Origin: Cohnella rhizoplanae
Lineage (GTDB): Bacteria; Bacillota; Bacilli; Paenibacillales; Paenibacillaceae
Length of the DNA: 43,362 nt
Reading direction: 5' to 3'
Assembly (NCBI RefSeq): GCF_948329515.1
Contig: NZ_CAOJCN010000035.1
Location: forward strand, 1-43,362
The notes beneath the pieces are model-generated. The model worked only from the letters and a program-made list of their open reading frames with translations. It made no database searches and was not told where the DNA came from. The translations under genes were made by a program, and so were the position numbers. Of this stretch, positions 6,984 to 15,621 are shown piece by piece; position 1 is the first letter of the stretch; every line of letters starts with the position of its first letter.

Positions 6984-8401
6984 TTACAGCTTCTCGACGA
7001 TAAAATCGTCGAAGTACGTTTTTTGCATATGGGAGTATACGCCCGCCTGGCCGGAGGTAAAGGCGATCGAGGTCCCGCTGACGAGCAATACGCCGTCGAT
7101 ATAGCCTTTGATCGAGCTGCCGTCCACTTCCATCCGGAAGGTATGATAAGCGCCGGACGCCGGATCTGCGCTGAGGGTTGCCGAAGCCAGCGTCGTGTCG
7201 GCGCCGTTCTGATATTTCACCAGCGACACCGTATGATAGTATCCCGAATAGCTCATGTAGTAATAATTGCTGGCATTTTGATATCTCGCGATCAAGCCGA
7301 CGCGGTCGTGCCAGCTGTCTACCTTGAGCTTGGACTCGACGCTGTAGTTCGTCCATGCGCTCGGAGCAGGGCTCGTCGGCGCCAACAGGCCGCCCGGGGT
7401 ATGCAAGACGAGGAACCAGCCGCCGTAAGCGATCTCGTCGTCGAATACGGTTCTGTTCATCGGATCATGCTCGGTCATCAGGTAGACTTGGATTCTGCGG
7501 CTCTCGCGTTTGCCCGGCACCTGCCCGATCCAGTCGATGGCGTGATTCGCGGCGAGCTCCTTCGTATTGGGGTCCTTGTTCTTGATCCAATCCCAGACGC
7601 CCAGCACATATCGCGTCAATTGATGACGGATGTCCTCGTTCTCGTGAATCGTATGCCATGGCACGCCGATCTCGATCCACCAGTAGCCGCCCCGCACGTC
7701 GTTCGGCCTCCGGCCTTCCTTGTAGAAAAAGTCGTTGTCCAACTTCGCGGCCCACTCCGGCGCTTCGAATGGCGCAGGCGCGCCTGTATTCACCGTCTTG
7801 AACAGCAGCGACGATCCCATCACGTCGCCGCTTGCCTGAAACCGCTTCAATGCGGCGCTTCGCGCTCTTGCGAACGTCGACGATGGACGTATCAAGTGAA
7901 GGTCAGATTCGGCGTACGCACCGCCAGATCGTACATCGCCATATCCCATACGCTGTTCGTCCATCCGTTCTCGAAGATGACCTCGTGGTTGCGGGCGCGC
8001 TCCTCGATCAGCGGCTCCGATATAATGCCCGTCTCTTTCGCATAAACGTGGAATGCGGCCGCGCCGTGCGGCGTCACCCTCACCTCGGACGAACTGTTGC
8101 CTCCGAAGACGGGCCGGTCCTGAACGAGACAGGCCCGCGCGCCATGTCTGGCTGCGGCCACCGCGGCGCAGAATCCGGCCAAGCCCCCGCCGCAGACGAC
8201 GACATCGTAACTTTCCTTGCGAACATGGCTGGTATTTTCCGCCTCATGCGCTTTCGTATGACACGCTCCGAATGCTCCCGATTTGCGATGTTCGTGTCTC
8301 TGCCAATTCCCTGCCTCCATGCGCCGCCCGCCTTCTACCATCGGCTTGACAGCGTTTTCTTTTATTGCCACCCCACTATACCATTGCGCTTCTGCCGACA
8401 A
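6984..8401 (-). pseudogene. decayed FAD-dependent oxidoreductase joined to a LamG-like C-terminus
   Basis: Two overlapping frames carry one broken gene. The first (8401-7892) holds the FAD-binding start YDVVVCGGGLAGFCAAVAAA and GGNSSSEVRVTPHGA, and stops after RTPNLTFT. The second (7964-6984), after nonsense translation, resumes with MGSSLLFKTVNTG, YWWIEIGVPWHTI, WDWIKNK and VPGKRESRRIQVYLMTEHD, all typical of the same family. The central part of a FAD_oxidored protein is missing between them, so a deletion plus frameshift is likely. After PGGLLAP the sequence switches to a concanavalin/LamG-type domain (WTNYSVESKLKVDSWHDR to the end), normally found on secreted carbohydrate-active proteins. 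It therefore looks like a deletion-generated chimera with no enzyme activity expected. Confidence 0.75.
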
Positions 8402-8686
8402 ATAGCGCTATTTTTGATTTGATACCCTCATTTTGGATGGCTTAACGGTAGGCCAAAATAATGTCGCGCACCGCATACAGCGGACCTTATACGGCCGGAT
8501 CGCTACGGCGCTTAGACGAGCGTATGACGCAGACTTTGATGGTCCAAGCGGGTGAGGAAATCGGTTGAGCGAAGTATAAGTGAGAGTTGTGATTTACATG
8601 TCGTTTAAACATTTGCCTGACATATTCGACTCTTATATTGATGACAGCACCTCATTCCCGCCTTTATCCGAGAGGAGAACGATCGC
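8402..8686. other. intergenic region between divergent units
   Basis: 285 bp between the FAD-oxidoreductase relic (minus) and the secreted-protein gene (plus). I see no ORF with a ribosome site and no RNA gene. A TTGCCT ... TATATT pair (about 8611-8637, 15-bp spacer) is a weak promoter candidate for the plus-strand gene. Confidence 0.4.
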
Positions 8687-9631
8687 ATGAACAAGAAAAC
8701 GAAAAAAATCGCCGTAACGCTCGTCGCCCTGGCCGCCTTCGGCTTCGGCTCCGTCCAGCTTGCCCTAGCCGATGCGGCGCGGGGCACCGGCGGTCTCGCG
8801 CAAGCTGCTGCCGCTGCCCAGTCGACCACGACGCCGACCGGAACCGCAGGTTCGGGTACGGCCAAGCCTTCGACATCAGGACAAGCAGGCGCCGCTCAGA
8901 CACCTGCCGATGGCCAAGGGAGTACGAACCCCGGACCGAAAAAGGAAAGGCCGGCACCGCGCGAGGGCGGTTCGGGACCTAACCCAGGTCAGCCGGGCGG
9001 GAAACAAGGCGCGGACGGCAAGCAAGGCGGCAAGCAAGGCGGCAAGCAAGGCGGCAAACAAGGCCCCGGCTGTGATCGGCCTGCGGGCGCGGCGCCCTCC
9101 GGTCCCTCGGCGCCTGCCGCAACCAGCACGATTGACGCCAACGGATACACGATCACCGTCTCCGGCGGATATGAGACCGATCCGGTCGACCACGGCCGTC
9201 CCGTGGTGCTCATCGCCGCAGCGCTGGGCGTGCCTACCGAGATGTTCCGCGAAGCGTTCAGCGGCGTAACGCCGGCCGGCGCGGACAGCGGCGGCCCGAC
9301 GGAATCGGAAGCGCAGGCCAACAAGGCGGCACTCATGAAGGTGCTCGCGCCATACGGCATTACCAACGACAAGCTGGACGAAGTGTCCAACTACTATCGC
9401 TACAACGGCAATAAAGGGGAAGTATGGAAAAAGACGCCGGCCGTCTTGGAGACAATCGTCGAGAACGGCGTCGTCACCGGCGTGAAAATCTCGAAGGCCG
9501 GTGCCGGCTACTCGTCTGCGCCGACCGTGACTATCGAAGGCCCCGGCGGCAAAGTAACGGCGAAGGCCGAAGTCTCTTACTCGTCCGACTTCGCGACGAA
9601 CGGCAGCCTCAAGTCAGTCACGCTGCCTTGA
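8687..9631 (+). CDS. secreted low-complexity protein with GKQG repeats
   Basis: A 314-residue exported protein of unknown function. The start follows AGAGGAGA. Signal peptide: MNKKTKK, hydrophobic VTLVALAAFGFGSVQLALA, probable cut ALA|DA. Residues 27-145 are a Gly/Pro/Gln/Lys-rich disordered region with a GGKQ tetrapeptide repeated four times in a row, encoded by a 12-bp tandem repeat around 9018-9063. Residues 147-314 look folded; near the end GVVTGVKISKAGAGYSSAP with TVTIEGPGG is a GxGYxxxPxVxI beta motif also seen in phage-tail and surface proteins. No sortase motif or transmembrane anchor is seen. A terminator follows. Confidence 0.8.
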   Translation: MNKKTKKIAVTLVALAAFGFGSVQLALADAARGTGGLAQAAAAAQSTTTPTGTAGSGTAKPSTSGQAGAAQTPADGQGSTNPGPKKERPAPREGGSGPNPGQPGGKQGADGKQGGKQGGKQGGKQGPGCDRPAGAAPSGPSAPAATSTIDANGYTITVSGGYETDPVDHGRPVVLIAAALGVPTEMFREAFSGVTPAGADSGGPTESEAQANKAALMKVLAPYGITNDKLDEVSNYYRYNGNKGEVWKKTPAVLETIVENGVVTGVKISKAGAGYSSAPTVTIEGPGGKVTAKAEVSYSSDFATNGSLKSVTLP

Positions 9632-9657
9632 CGATGTCAGGATGATAGTCTGCAACG

Positions 9658-9720
9658 AAAAAACCGCATCCACGCGGCAACGGTCAGCTAACGCGGCCCT
9701 TGCTCCGTTGATGCGGTTTT
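9658..9720. terminator. long hairpin terminator after the secreted protein
   Basis: AAAACCGCATC and GATGCGGTTTT form the outer stem, extended inside by CAACGG/CCGTTG. It ends in TTTTCTCC and starts with a run of A, so it may work both ways. Confidence 0.8.
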
Positions 9721-9751
9721 CTCCTATCTCCATATTCGTAAGCACATTCAC

Positions 9752-9940
9752 GCTGCTCAGCGTTTCATGGCCGGCACCTGCTTCCATCCCCGCTCATGTA
9801 ACTCTGTACAGCGCCTCTTTTCTCCACCTCCCTTCGATCCCCGGCCAAGAAACAATACACAGCGCTTCTTTCCTCGCTTCCTGTGGATCTCCGTCCAGGT
9901 AACGCTGCACGGCGCCTCTTTCCTCCGAACGGTTCAATCG
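9752..9940. repeat. second 51-bp tandem repeat, about 4 diverged copies
   Basis: Units share CTG.ACAGCGCCTCTTT followed by a C-rich stretch, then ATCCCCGG.CA and GTAAC. The GCG anchor sits at 9760, 9811, 9862 and 9912, a period of 51, 51 and 50 bp. Copies differ at many sites, so the array is older than the one at the left edge and has a different sequence. It fills most of the gap between two terminators, 9658-9720 and 9957-9995. Confidence 0.8.
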
Positions 9941-9956
9941 CCGGCGGCGTTACGAC

Positions 9957-9995
9957 AAAAAAAACGGCCGCACCGTCCAGAGGAAGGTCAGCCGC
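9957..9995 (-). terminator. terminator of the esterase gene
   Basis: On the minus strand GCGGCTGACC pairs imperfectly with GGTGCGGCCG and is followed by eight T. It lies 16 bp past the stop codon. Confidence 0.75.
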
Positions 9996-10010
9996 ATTTC
10001 TCATGCGCAC

Positions 10011-10793
10011 TCATCGCTTGCTGCGATGGGACTTGAACCATGCCAGCGCGTCCCGCAGCATCGCTTCCGTAAACGCATGGGCCACGCCTTCGTACTCGGT
10101 CACGACGAAGCGTTCCGGGCAGGCCGCATAGACGTCCGCCAGCGCCTCGCGGAACCGCCGTGCCCCGTCGGGCGGCACATGCCCGTCCTGCGCGCCGTTC
10201 AGAAAGCGGATGGCCGGCGCATGGGCGTAGCGCGCTGCGTTCGTCAGCGGATTGCACCGCCGGTAACAGTTCCAGGCATACGTGTCAGGCTCGCTCGGCG
10301 CCTCGTCCGTGCCCGGACGCAGCCAGTCCGGCGTGGAGATGCACGCCGCCACCGCGCGGATCCGCCGGTCGATGCCCGCCGCCGCCACCGCGATGTCGCC
10401 GCCCATCGAGATCCCCCCTGCCAGGACGGCGCCGTCCAGTCCGAACCGCTCGAACGCCCAGTCGATCACGCGCGGGTACTCCTCGGCCGTGAGCGCGATC
10501 ATCGGCCAGAAGTAACGGCGCTTGTTCGCGTCCAGCTTGTGCCGGAACGCCTCCCGGCTCTCGCGCATCCGGTCGCCATGCTCGTACGGATCGTACGAGA
10601 CGGCCGTGAATCCCGCATCCGCGAACAGACGCAGATGCTCCCGCAGCTTATCCTTGCTCCCCGACAATCCCGGCAGCCAGACGACCAGGTCGCCGCCTGC
10701 GTCCGATTCCGGCCGTTCCCAGATCAACGGGATATGGTCAACATTCTCCCCGCCGCTTCTCGCGCCGTTCTCCCCTTGCTCATTTCCGCCCAT
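10011..10793 (-). CDS. alpha/beta hydrolase (esterase, S9-like)
   Basis: A 260-residue cytoplasmic serine hydrolase without a signal peptide. Visible catalytic set: nucleophile Ser129 in GGISMGG, acid Asp203 in GAQDGHVPP, base His239 in GVAHAF. The order and the AQDGHVP motif fit the YitV/dienelactone hydrolase-like esterases. The first 18 residues (Gly/Glu/Asn-rich) are not conserved-looking, so translation may begin later. It stands alone, with its own terminator; the metallophosphoesterase gene upstream is 90 bp away on the same strand. Substrate unknown. Confidence 0.88.
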   Translation of the reverse strand: MGGNEQGENGARSGGENVDHIPLIWERPESDAGGDLVVWLPGLSGSKDKLREHLRLFADAGFTAVSYDPYEHGDRMRESREAFRHKLDANKRRYFWPMIALTAEEYPRVIDWAFERFGLDGAVLAGGISMGGDIAVAAAGIDRRIRAVAACISTPDWLRPGTDEAPSEPDTYAWNCYRRCNPLTNAARYAHAPAIRFLNGAQDGHVPPDGARRFREALADVYAACPERFVVTEYEGVAHAFTEAMLRDALAWFKSHRSKR

Positions 10794-10883
10794 GCCCGTT
10801 TGCCTCCGATCCGTCGCTGAACGGTTAGTTTACGCCCCAATAATCGCAAGTTTATGAATTCCTTCTTGATCGCGAATTCCGAT

Positions 10884-11645
10884 TCAGCGCGAACGGCGGC
10901 CCGCAGCCGCACGGCTCGTCCTCGTCCCCGGCTCGACATAGACGCGAGTCACAGCCCCATCCACGATCTCCAATGCGTTCAGCTGATAGCCGTAAGAGCA
11001 GCCTCCGTCGATGCCGATCTTGTCGCCACCGAACCACACGTCCGGCTTGTCGTGCAGCTCGATGGCTTTCGTATGGCCGAATACGACCGTCTTGCCGGCC
11101 GTGACCGGGTGCTTATAAAAAGCCTCGCGGATAAACAAGTAATCCATCACGCTCTGCTGACGCCAATCCTGAATCTCCGGATTAAGGCCGGCATGGACGT
11201 ATATGAAATGATCGTCCTCGTAGTAATAAGGCAAATGCTCGAGGAAGCGAATGTGATCCTCGCAGCCTGCCATAATGCGCGCGCGATACTCGGAGACCCG
11301 CTCGGGCACGATCCTCGAGGCATGTCCCGCGCCCAGATAGCTGCCGATCGCCTCGGCGCCGCCCTTTTCGAAAAATTTGAGAATCTCCGCGGGATGCGCC
11401 CGTCCTTGCATGACCCGTACGAAACGCCGGTCGTGGTTGCCCTGCAGCGCGATGGCGCCGGACTCTCTGACCAAACGCCGGACAAGGGCGACGGCCTGCC
11501 TGCTCCCGGGCCCGCGGTCCACGTAATCGCCCAGCAGGACAAGCCGGTCGCATCGCGCGTCGAATCTGCACTTCGCCAGCAGCCGCTTCAATTGCTCCGC
11601 GCATCCGTGGATGTCGCTGATCGCCAGTGTACGCGTTTTGTTCAA
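10884..11645 (-). CDS. metallophosphoesterase, PrpA/ApaH-like
   Basis: A 253-residue metal-dependent phosphatase of the PPP group, acting on phosphoproteins or dinucleoside polyphosphates. All motifs are present: DIHG (11-14), GDYVDRGPGS, GNHDRR, the HAG box (YVHAGLNPE) and FGHTKA, plus the final GIDGGCSYG. The start is placed at a TTG (11645) because it lies eight bases past a perfect GGGGAGG; the GTG three codons upstream sits inside that site. The last 15 residues are Arg/Ala-rich and probably a disordered tail. Confidence 0.9.
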   Translation of the reverse strand: MNKTRTLAISDIHGCAEQLKRLLAKCRFDARCDRLVLLGDYVDRGPGSRQAVALVRRLVRESGAIALQGNHDRRFVRVMQGRAHPAEILKFFEKGGAEAIGSYLGAGHASRIVPERVSEYRARIMAGCEDHIRFLEHLPYYYEDDHFIYVHAGLNPEIQDWRQQSVMDYLFIREAFYKHPVTAGKTVVFGHTKAIELHDKPDVWFGGDKIGIDGGCSYGYQLNALEIVDGAVTRVYVEPGTRTSRAAAGRRSR

Positions 11646-11865
11646 TTGCTGCACCTCCCCTGGCGGGATTCGCCTTGGCCGACCGCGCGCCTGAGCGGCG
11701 AATCGCCCGATTATTGGTCCGTATTTCCTTCTTTACCCGCGACGGCGCGTGTCGCATGCACCCGCGGAGCGAATGCCGGTGCCATGTCTCATCAGGTCGC
11801 ACCGCAAAGAAGCTGCCGATAGCTGCCGAACGAGGCCGATGGCCGCTGCCGGTCGCCCTGCGGCC

Positions 11866-12510
11866 TCAACCCGGCTCTCCGCTCGCGGCAAAAGAGTGAA
11901 TATGCCCCATCGCCATGTCCAGCGCGGCGCGCAGCGGTCCGGTGTCCCGGCGCACCTGCGTCAGCAGGAGGCCGCCCTGAAGCGCAGCGAGCATGCCGAG
12001 CGCCAGGCGCTCGGGATCCGCGGCAGGCGTCAGCGCGCCGCGGTCCCGCATCGCCCGCAAGCCCGCCCGAATGCTCTGCTCCCAGCGCATATAGCCTGCG
12101 GCAAGCCCGGTCCGCGCTTCGGGCTCCAGCTCCGAGAGCTCGCTGGCCAGCGAGCCGATCGGGCAGCCGCCCCGGCACTGCCGCTCGTCCTGCAGCGCGA
12201 CGATCGCGTCGCACCAGGTCTGCAGCGCCTCGAAGCTGTCGAGCCGGCTGAGCAGCGGCTGCTGCGCCTCGAGCACGGACGCGACCTGATGGTCGACGAC
12301 GGCCAGCACCAGCTCTCTTTTCTCTTTGAAATAGTGGTAGAGCTGCGATGCGCTTACCTTGGCCGCGCGCTGCACGTCCTCGACGCTCGTGCCCGCGACG
12401 CCGCGCTCGAACATGAGGGCGGCCGCCTCCGATACGATTCTCGCTCTCGTTTGTCTTCCCTTGGCCGTCAGACGCGGCCGCCGATTGGGTTGAAGGTTGG
12501 TAGGTTCCAT
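11866..12510 (-). CDS. TetR-family repressor, LmrA/YxaF-like
   Basis: A 214-residue repressor. N-terminal helix-turn-helix: GVAGTSVEDVQRAAKVSASQ then LYHYFKEKRELV. The ligand domain carries CRGGCPIGSLASELSE, a signature of the LmrA/YxaF-type TetR group. It is transcribed away from the peroxiredoxin gene, and two near-identical operator-like boxes lie between them (12530-12595). It therefore probably represses both genes and responds to a small molecule or oxidant; the Cys-x-x-x-Cys pair in the ligand domain could be redox active (inference). Confidence 0.9.
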   Translation of the reverse strand: MEPTNLQPNRRPRLTAKGRQTRARIVSEAAALMFERGVAGTSVEDVQRAAKVSASQLYHYFKEKRELVLAVVDHQVASVLEAQQPLLSRLDSFEALQTWCDAIVALQDERQCRGGCPIGSLASELSELEPEARTGLAAGYMRWEQSIRAGLRAMRDRGALTPAADPERLALGMLAALQGGLLLTQVRRDTGPLRAALDMAMGHIHSFAASGEPG

Positions 12511-12529
12511 AAGCCTATCTTAGCAAAAA

Positions 12530-12595
12530 TGGAGTTGACAATCCAGAAAATGAAAGTTAAGATGAGTCCAACCCCAAAATGGAGTAATCAATCCA
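12530..12595 (+). promoter_or_regulatory. peroxiredoxin promoter with two operator boxes
   Basis: TTGACA (12535-12540), 17 bp, TAAGAT (12558-12563) is a near-consensus promoter. Two copies of TGGAGT-NNNN-AATCCA, an imperfect palindrome, lie at 12530-12545, over the -35, and 12580-12595, downstream of the -10. Both are flanked by AAAA. The placement fits double-site repression by the adjacent TetR protein. Confidence 0.75.
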
Positions 12596-12616
12596 AAAAT
12601 GGAACGGAGAATTACG

Positions 12617-13261
12617 ATGAGCCTCAATCAGGCGCTGGACGAAATGAAGAGAGAATTCGAGGCGCATACGCCGTTGGAGGCGCAAGCCGCGCTGTATCGC
12701 CTGATCCGGGAGCAGCAGGAATCGGAGAAGCCGTTCGGCCTCCAGGTCGGCGACAAAGCCAAGGACTTCGCCCTGACCGATGCGCACGGCCGCCAAGTCA
12801 GCCTGTATGAAGAGCTGTCCGCCGGTCCCGTCGTACTTACCTTCTACCGAGGCGGATGGTGCCCGTACTGCAGCCGGCAGCTGCGCGCCTATCAGCAGGT
12901 GCTGCCCGAGATCGAAGCGCTCGGGGCCCGGCTAATCGCGGTCAGTCCGCAGAATCCCGACCAGACGCTGTCGCAGACGGAAAAGGACGAACTGCGCTTC
13001 CAGGTGCTCAGCGACAGTCACGGCATGGTCGCGGCGAGCTACGGCATCCTGTACGACGTCCCCGAGGATGTACAGGCCGTGCTCCAGCAGGGATTCGGTC
13101 TCGACCTGGCCGAGTACAACGCGACGAACCGCTGGATACTTCCCGTACCCTCTACATTCATGATCGACGAGAGCGGCATCGTCCGTTCGGCCTACGTGAA
13201 CCCGGACTTCATGCGGCGGTTCGAGCCCGACGACATTCTCAGCGAGCTGAGCAAGCTGTAA
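12617..13261 (+). CDS. peroxiredoxin-like (AhpC/TSA) protein
   Basis: A 214-residue thioredoxin-fold protein expected to reduce peroxides or disulfides in the cytoplasm. An N-terminal helical segment (1-45) precedes the AhpC/TSA domain. The active-site segment is FYRGGWCPYCSRQLRAYQ with Cys82 and Cys85. VPSTFMIDESGIVRSAYVNP is the usual C-terminal half. The CxxC form is typical of the AhpC-TSA-related subgroup found beside TetR genes. The start at 12617 follows ACGGAGA. It stands alone between the operator region and a terminator. Confidence 0.92.
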   Translation: MSLNQALDEMKREFEAHTPLEAQAALYRLIREQQESEKPFGLQVGDKAKDFALTDAHGRQVSLYEELSAGPVVLTFYRGGWCPYCSRQLRAYQQVLPEIEALGARLIAVSPQNPDQTLSQTEKDELRFQVLSDSHGMVAASYGILYDVPEDVQAVLQQGFGLDLAEYNATNRWILPVPSTFMIDESGIVRSAYVNPDFMRRFEPDDILSELSKL

Positions 13262-13274
13262 CCTTTAAAAGGAC

Positions 13275-13307
13275 GAAGGGGACTGCCGAAAACCGGCAGT
13301 CCCCTTC
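13275..13307. terminator. bidirectional terminator
   Basis: GAAGGGGACTGCCG and CGGCAGTCCCCTTC make a 14-bp perfect stem with a short AAAAC loop. It separates the peroxiredoxin gene from the converging DUF350 gene. The T-tract is short. Confidence 0.85.
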
Positions 13308-13326
13308 AATATGTCCTAGCATGCGG

Positions 13327-13725
13327 TTAAATGATCAAGCTGCTGATGGCGAAAGCGGTGCCGACGTAGACGGCCGCGAGGAGCAGCCCCACCGCGACGT
13401 TTCCCTTCTGCAGCTCGACGGACAGCGTCAGCTTCGGCGTCACCCATTCGAGCACCCAATAAGCGAGCAGCAGGCAGGCGTATCCGACCGCGAACCACAG
13501 CGCGAGATGCCAGATCGAGCTGTTGGTATAGGCGGCCACGCCGAGCAGCAGCGCGGTGCCGAGGAACTTGCCGGAGAGCGCGAGGCCGACCGCGACATTG
13601 CCCCGCCGCAGCTCCTCGAGATCGTTGAAGCGCGTCATCCAGCTGAATACGAGCATTCCGATCCATTGGAGCGCGACGATGACGACGATGCTCACGAGTA
13701 GATTAACGGCTACGATGAAGCCCAC
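13327..13725 (-). CDS. DUF350 (YjfL-like) membrane protein
   Basis: A 132-residue integral membrane protein with four hydrophobic segments at about 4-26, 48-66, 70-92 and 107-130. The motif RRGNVAVGLALSGKFLG in the first half is echoed by QKGNVAVGLLLAAVYVG in the second, the internal duplication typical of DUF350. Function unknown; in E. coli the homologue YjfL is encoded with a PspA-like protein and the YjfC ATP-grasp protein. Start is a GTG overlapping the previous gene by 16 bp; its ribosome site AGGGGG touches the start. Last gene of the five-gene cluster. Confidence 0.88.
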   Translation of the reverse strand: MGFIVAVNLLVSIVVIVALQWIGMLVFSWMTRFNDLEELRRGNVAVGLALSGKFLGTALLLGVAAYTNSSIWHLALWFAVGYACLLLAYWVLEWVTPKLTLSVELQKGNVAVGLLLAAVYVGTAFAISSLII

Positions 13726-14429
13726 CCCCTAAATTTGCTGTACACCAGATCGTATGCGGCATAGTCGTGCACTTCCTCGAGGAAAATGTCCGTCTCCTTG
13801 ACCGTCTTCAACTGCGCATAGCGCTCGTCGTCGATCGGCTGCTTGACCCGCTGCCCCGAAGGCAGCTCCACGACGGCGAACTCCCGCGACTTGTCCCCTA
13901 GCGTCGTCTTGTAGACGCCGACCAGGTCGGCCTTCGTCTTGAGCCTCACCTTCAGCCGGTTCAAATCCGCTTCGGCATCCGACCGTACCTCATACGACTT
14001 AATCGGCCGCCATAACGAGAGAACGGTCTTCGCGCGACCCTGCGCGTCCTCGGTGAGCGTGGCGCTCATATGCTGAAGCACCCATACCTTGTCCCCGGTC
14101 GCGTAGTTCTTGTCGTTGGCCATCAGCTGGTTGTCCGGCTCGATCGTCATATCCCCGCCGATCAGGTCGCCGACCGTGCCCTCGACGATCCGGTAATCCC
14201 AGGGGACGGTCGAGATCGTGGTACCGTCGGCGGAGACGGAAGTCCCGCTCCCCGACGGCGTATAATTCGTCGTCCCATTGCTAACCGTCGTGCCCGCGCC
14301 GTCCATGCTGAACACGCTGCCTCTCGTTCGGTTGTTCGCGCATTGGGAGACCATCGCGATAAATAGGATGACGCCGATTACGACGGCGATCGCCTGCCAG
14401 ACCGGCGTAGCGGGCCTTCTGCTATACAT
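13710..14429 (-). CDS. membrane-anchored protein of the DUF350/GspS-like cluster
   Basis: A 239-residue protein with one N-terminal membrane anchor (residues 12-30, VWQAIAVVIGVILFIAMVS) and an outside domain. A Ser/Thr/Gly-rich linker (35-70) is followed by a beta-rich domain (75-239) with WDYRIVEGTVGDLIGGDM, WVLQHMSATL and AVVELPSGQRVKQPIDD. I do not recognise a characterised family. It overlaps the ATP-grasp gene by 8 bp and the DUF350 gene by 16 bp, so the products are surely made together; a cell-envelope role is an inference from that. Confidence 0.75.
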   Translation of the reverse strand: MYSRRPATPVWQAIAVVIGVILFIAMVSQCANNRTRGSVFSMDGAGTTVSNGTTNYTPSGSGTSVSADGTTISTVPWDYRIVEGTVGDLIGGDMTIEPDNQLMANDKNYATGDKVWVLQHMSATLTEDAQGRAKTVLSLWRPIKSYEVRSDAEADLNRLKVRLKTKADLVGVYKTTLGDKSREFAVVELPSGQRVKQPIDDERYAQLKTVKETDIFLEEVHDYAAYDLVYSKFRGWASS

Positions 14430-15621
14430 GACCGTTCACCCCGATCGGTACAAATTGACTTGCGTTGCCCGTAATTCGTCCGCCGGCCCGGCCGAGCAGG
14501 CCGCAAGGCTGGCCGTCCAGCATGAACAGACCGGTCAGCAGGTGCTGCTGGCGTCCGCCGAGCCGAAGTGCCGGCAGATCCGCGCGCTGCTGGTACACCA
14601 CCGGGAAAAAGACGCTCGTATCGAAGCCTTCCCGGTCTTCTTCCTCCACGCCGCCCGTATCGTCGTACAGCTTCACGGAGCCGCCTTCCCTGCCGAACAT
14701 CGACTTGGACACGTACGCCCCGTCGAACAGCGGCTTCGTATACGTCGGCAGCATGTAGCGGCGGATCCATGAGCGTTCCTGCTCGCTATACAACAACTCC
14801 AGCTCGTACAGCCCCCAGATGAGCGCCTGAAGTCCCTTGGACTGCAGCAGGATGGCATGCGGCGGGTTGAACAGCGCCAGCTGACCCCGCTCGATCGCGT
14901 AGGCGAGCGCTTCTCCGCCTTCGTCCAGCGCCATCCACTCCTTGGGATACAGCGCGAACATGCGCTCGATCGCGCGCCCGGCGGCGTCCTTGACGATGCC
15001 TTGGTCGACGGACAGCTCGAGGAGGTCGATCCGCTGCGGAGCGAGCCCGCTGTGCGCGGCCAGCAGATCGATCGTGCCCGTGTCCTCGGCATGGGCACCG
15101 TAGGCGGCGCACGCCAGCGTATCGGGCCGTTCCTTGGCCCAGGCGGTCTTCAACAGCGACGCCATCGCTTCGTTGGGCGAGGTCAGCCCGGCCTGCCGGC
15201 ACAGCCATGGCGTCGCGGCGGCGGCCTCGGCGTAGCCGGTCGGCGTGTCCGCGTTGAGCTCGAGCAGGCGAATCCCGCCCTCCGGCGTCACGGCGAAGTC
15301 GAACCGGGCATAGCGGCTGATCTCGCCTTCGGGCGGAAGGGGAAGGGCGTCGAGCATGTTCCACAACAGCGACGGAACGCCGCACAGCGCATACAGCTCC
15401 CTGCGGCCGTGCGCGTAGCGGACCGCGCGGTCGAACACCTGCCATAGCCCTGCGGCGGCGCTCTTCAGCTCATGATAGAGATACGGATCCATCGCCACGA
15501 CCTCGTCGAGCCAGTACGGCTCCCCGTCGAGGTCGGCCCAGCCGAACCCTCGCGCGGCAAGCTCCCGGACGGCGACCTGCCTGTCTAACGGCCGGCGGTC
15601 GAGCACGCGAAGCAGGCTCAT
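14422..15621 (-). CDS. glutathionylspermidine synthase-like ATP-grasp protein (YjfC type)
   Basis: A 399-residue protein matching the C-terminal synthetase domain of glutathionylspermidine synthases. Motifs: YARFDFAVTPEGGIRLLELNADTPTG (substrate and ATP-grasp core), AHAEDTGTIDLLA, LYPKEWM, YTKPLFDGAYVSKSMFGREGGSVKLY (ATP-binding glycine loop) and VFFPVVYQQRADLPAL. No amidase domain is present. The frame stays open far upstream, but the ATG at 15621 is chosen: GGAGG precedes it and it overlaps the stop of the previous gene as ATGA. Bacilli lack glutathione, so it probably ligates another amine and acid; the substrate is unknown. Confidence 0.88.
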   Translation of the reverse strand: MSLLRVLDRRPLDRQVAVRELAARGFGWADLDGEPYWLDEVVAMDPYLYHELKSAAAGLWQVFDRAVRYAHGRRELYALCGVPSLLWNMLDALPLPPEGEISRYARFDFAVTPEGGIRLLELNADTPTGYAEAAAATPWLCRQAGLTSPNEAMASLLKTAWAKERPDTLACAAYGAHAEDTGTIDLLAAHSGLAPQRIDLLELSVDQGIVKDAAGRAIERMFALYPKEWMALDEGGEALAYAIERGQLALFNPPHAILLQSKGLQALIWGLYELELLYSEQERSWIRRYMLPTYTKPLFDGAYVSKSMFGREGGSVKLYDDTGGVEEEDREGFDTSVFFPVVYQQRADLPALRLGGRQQHLLTGLFMLDGQPCGLLGRAGGRITGNASQFVPIGVNGHV

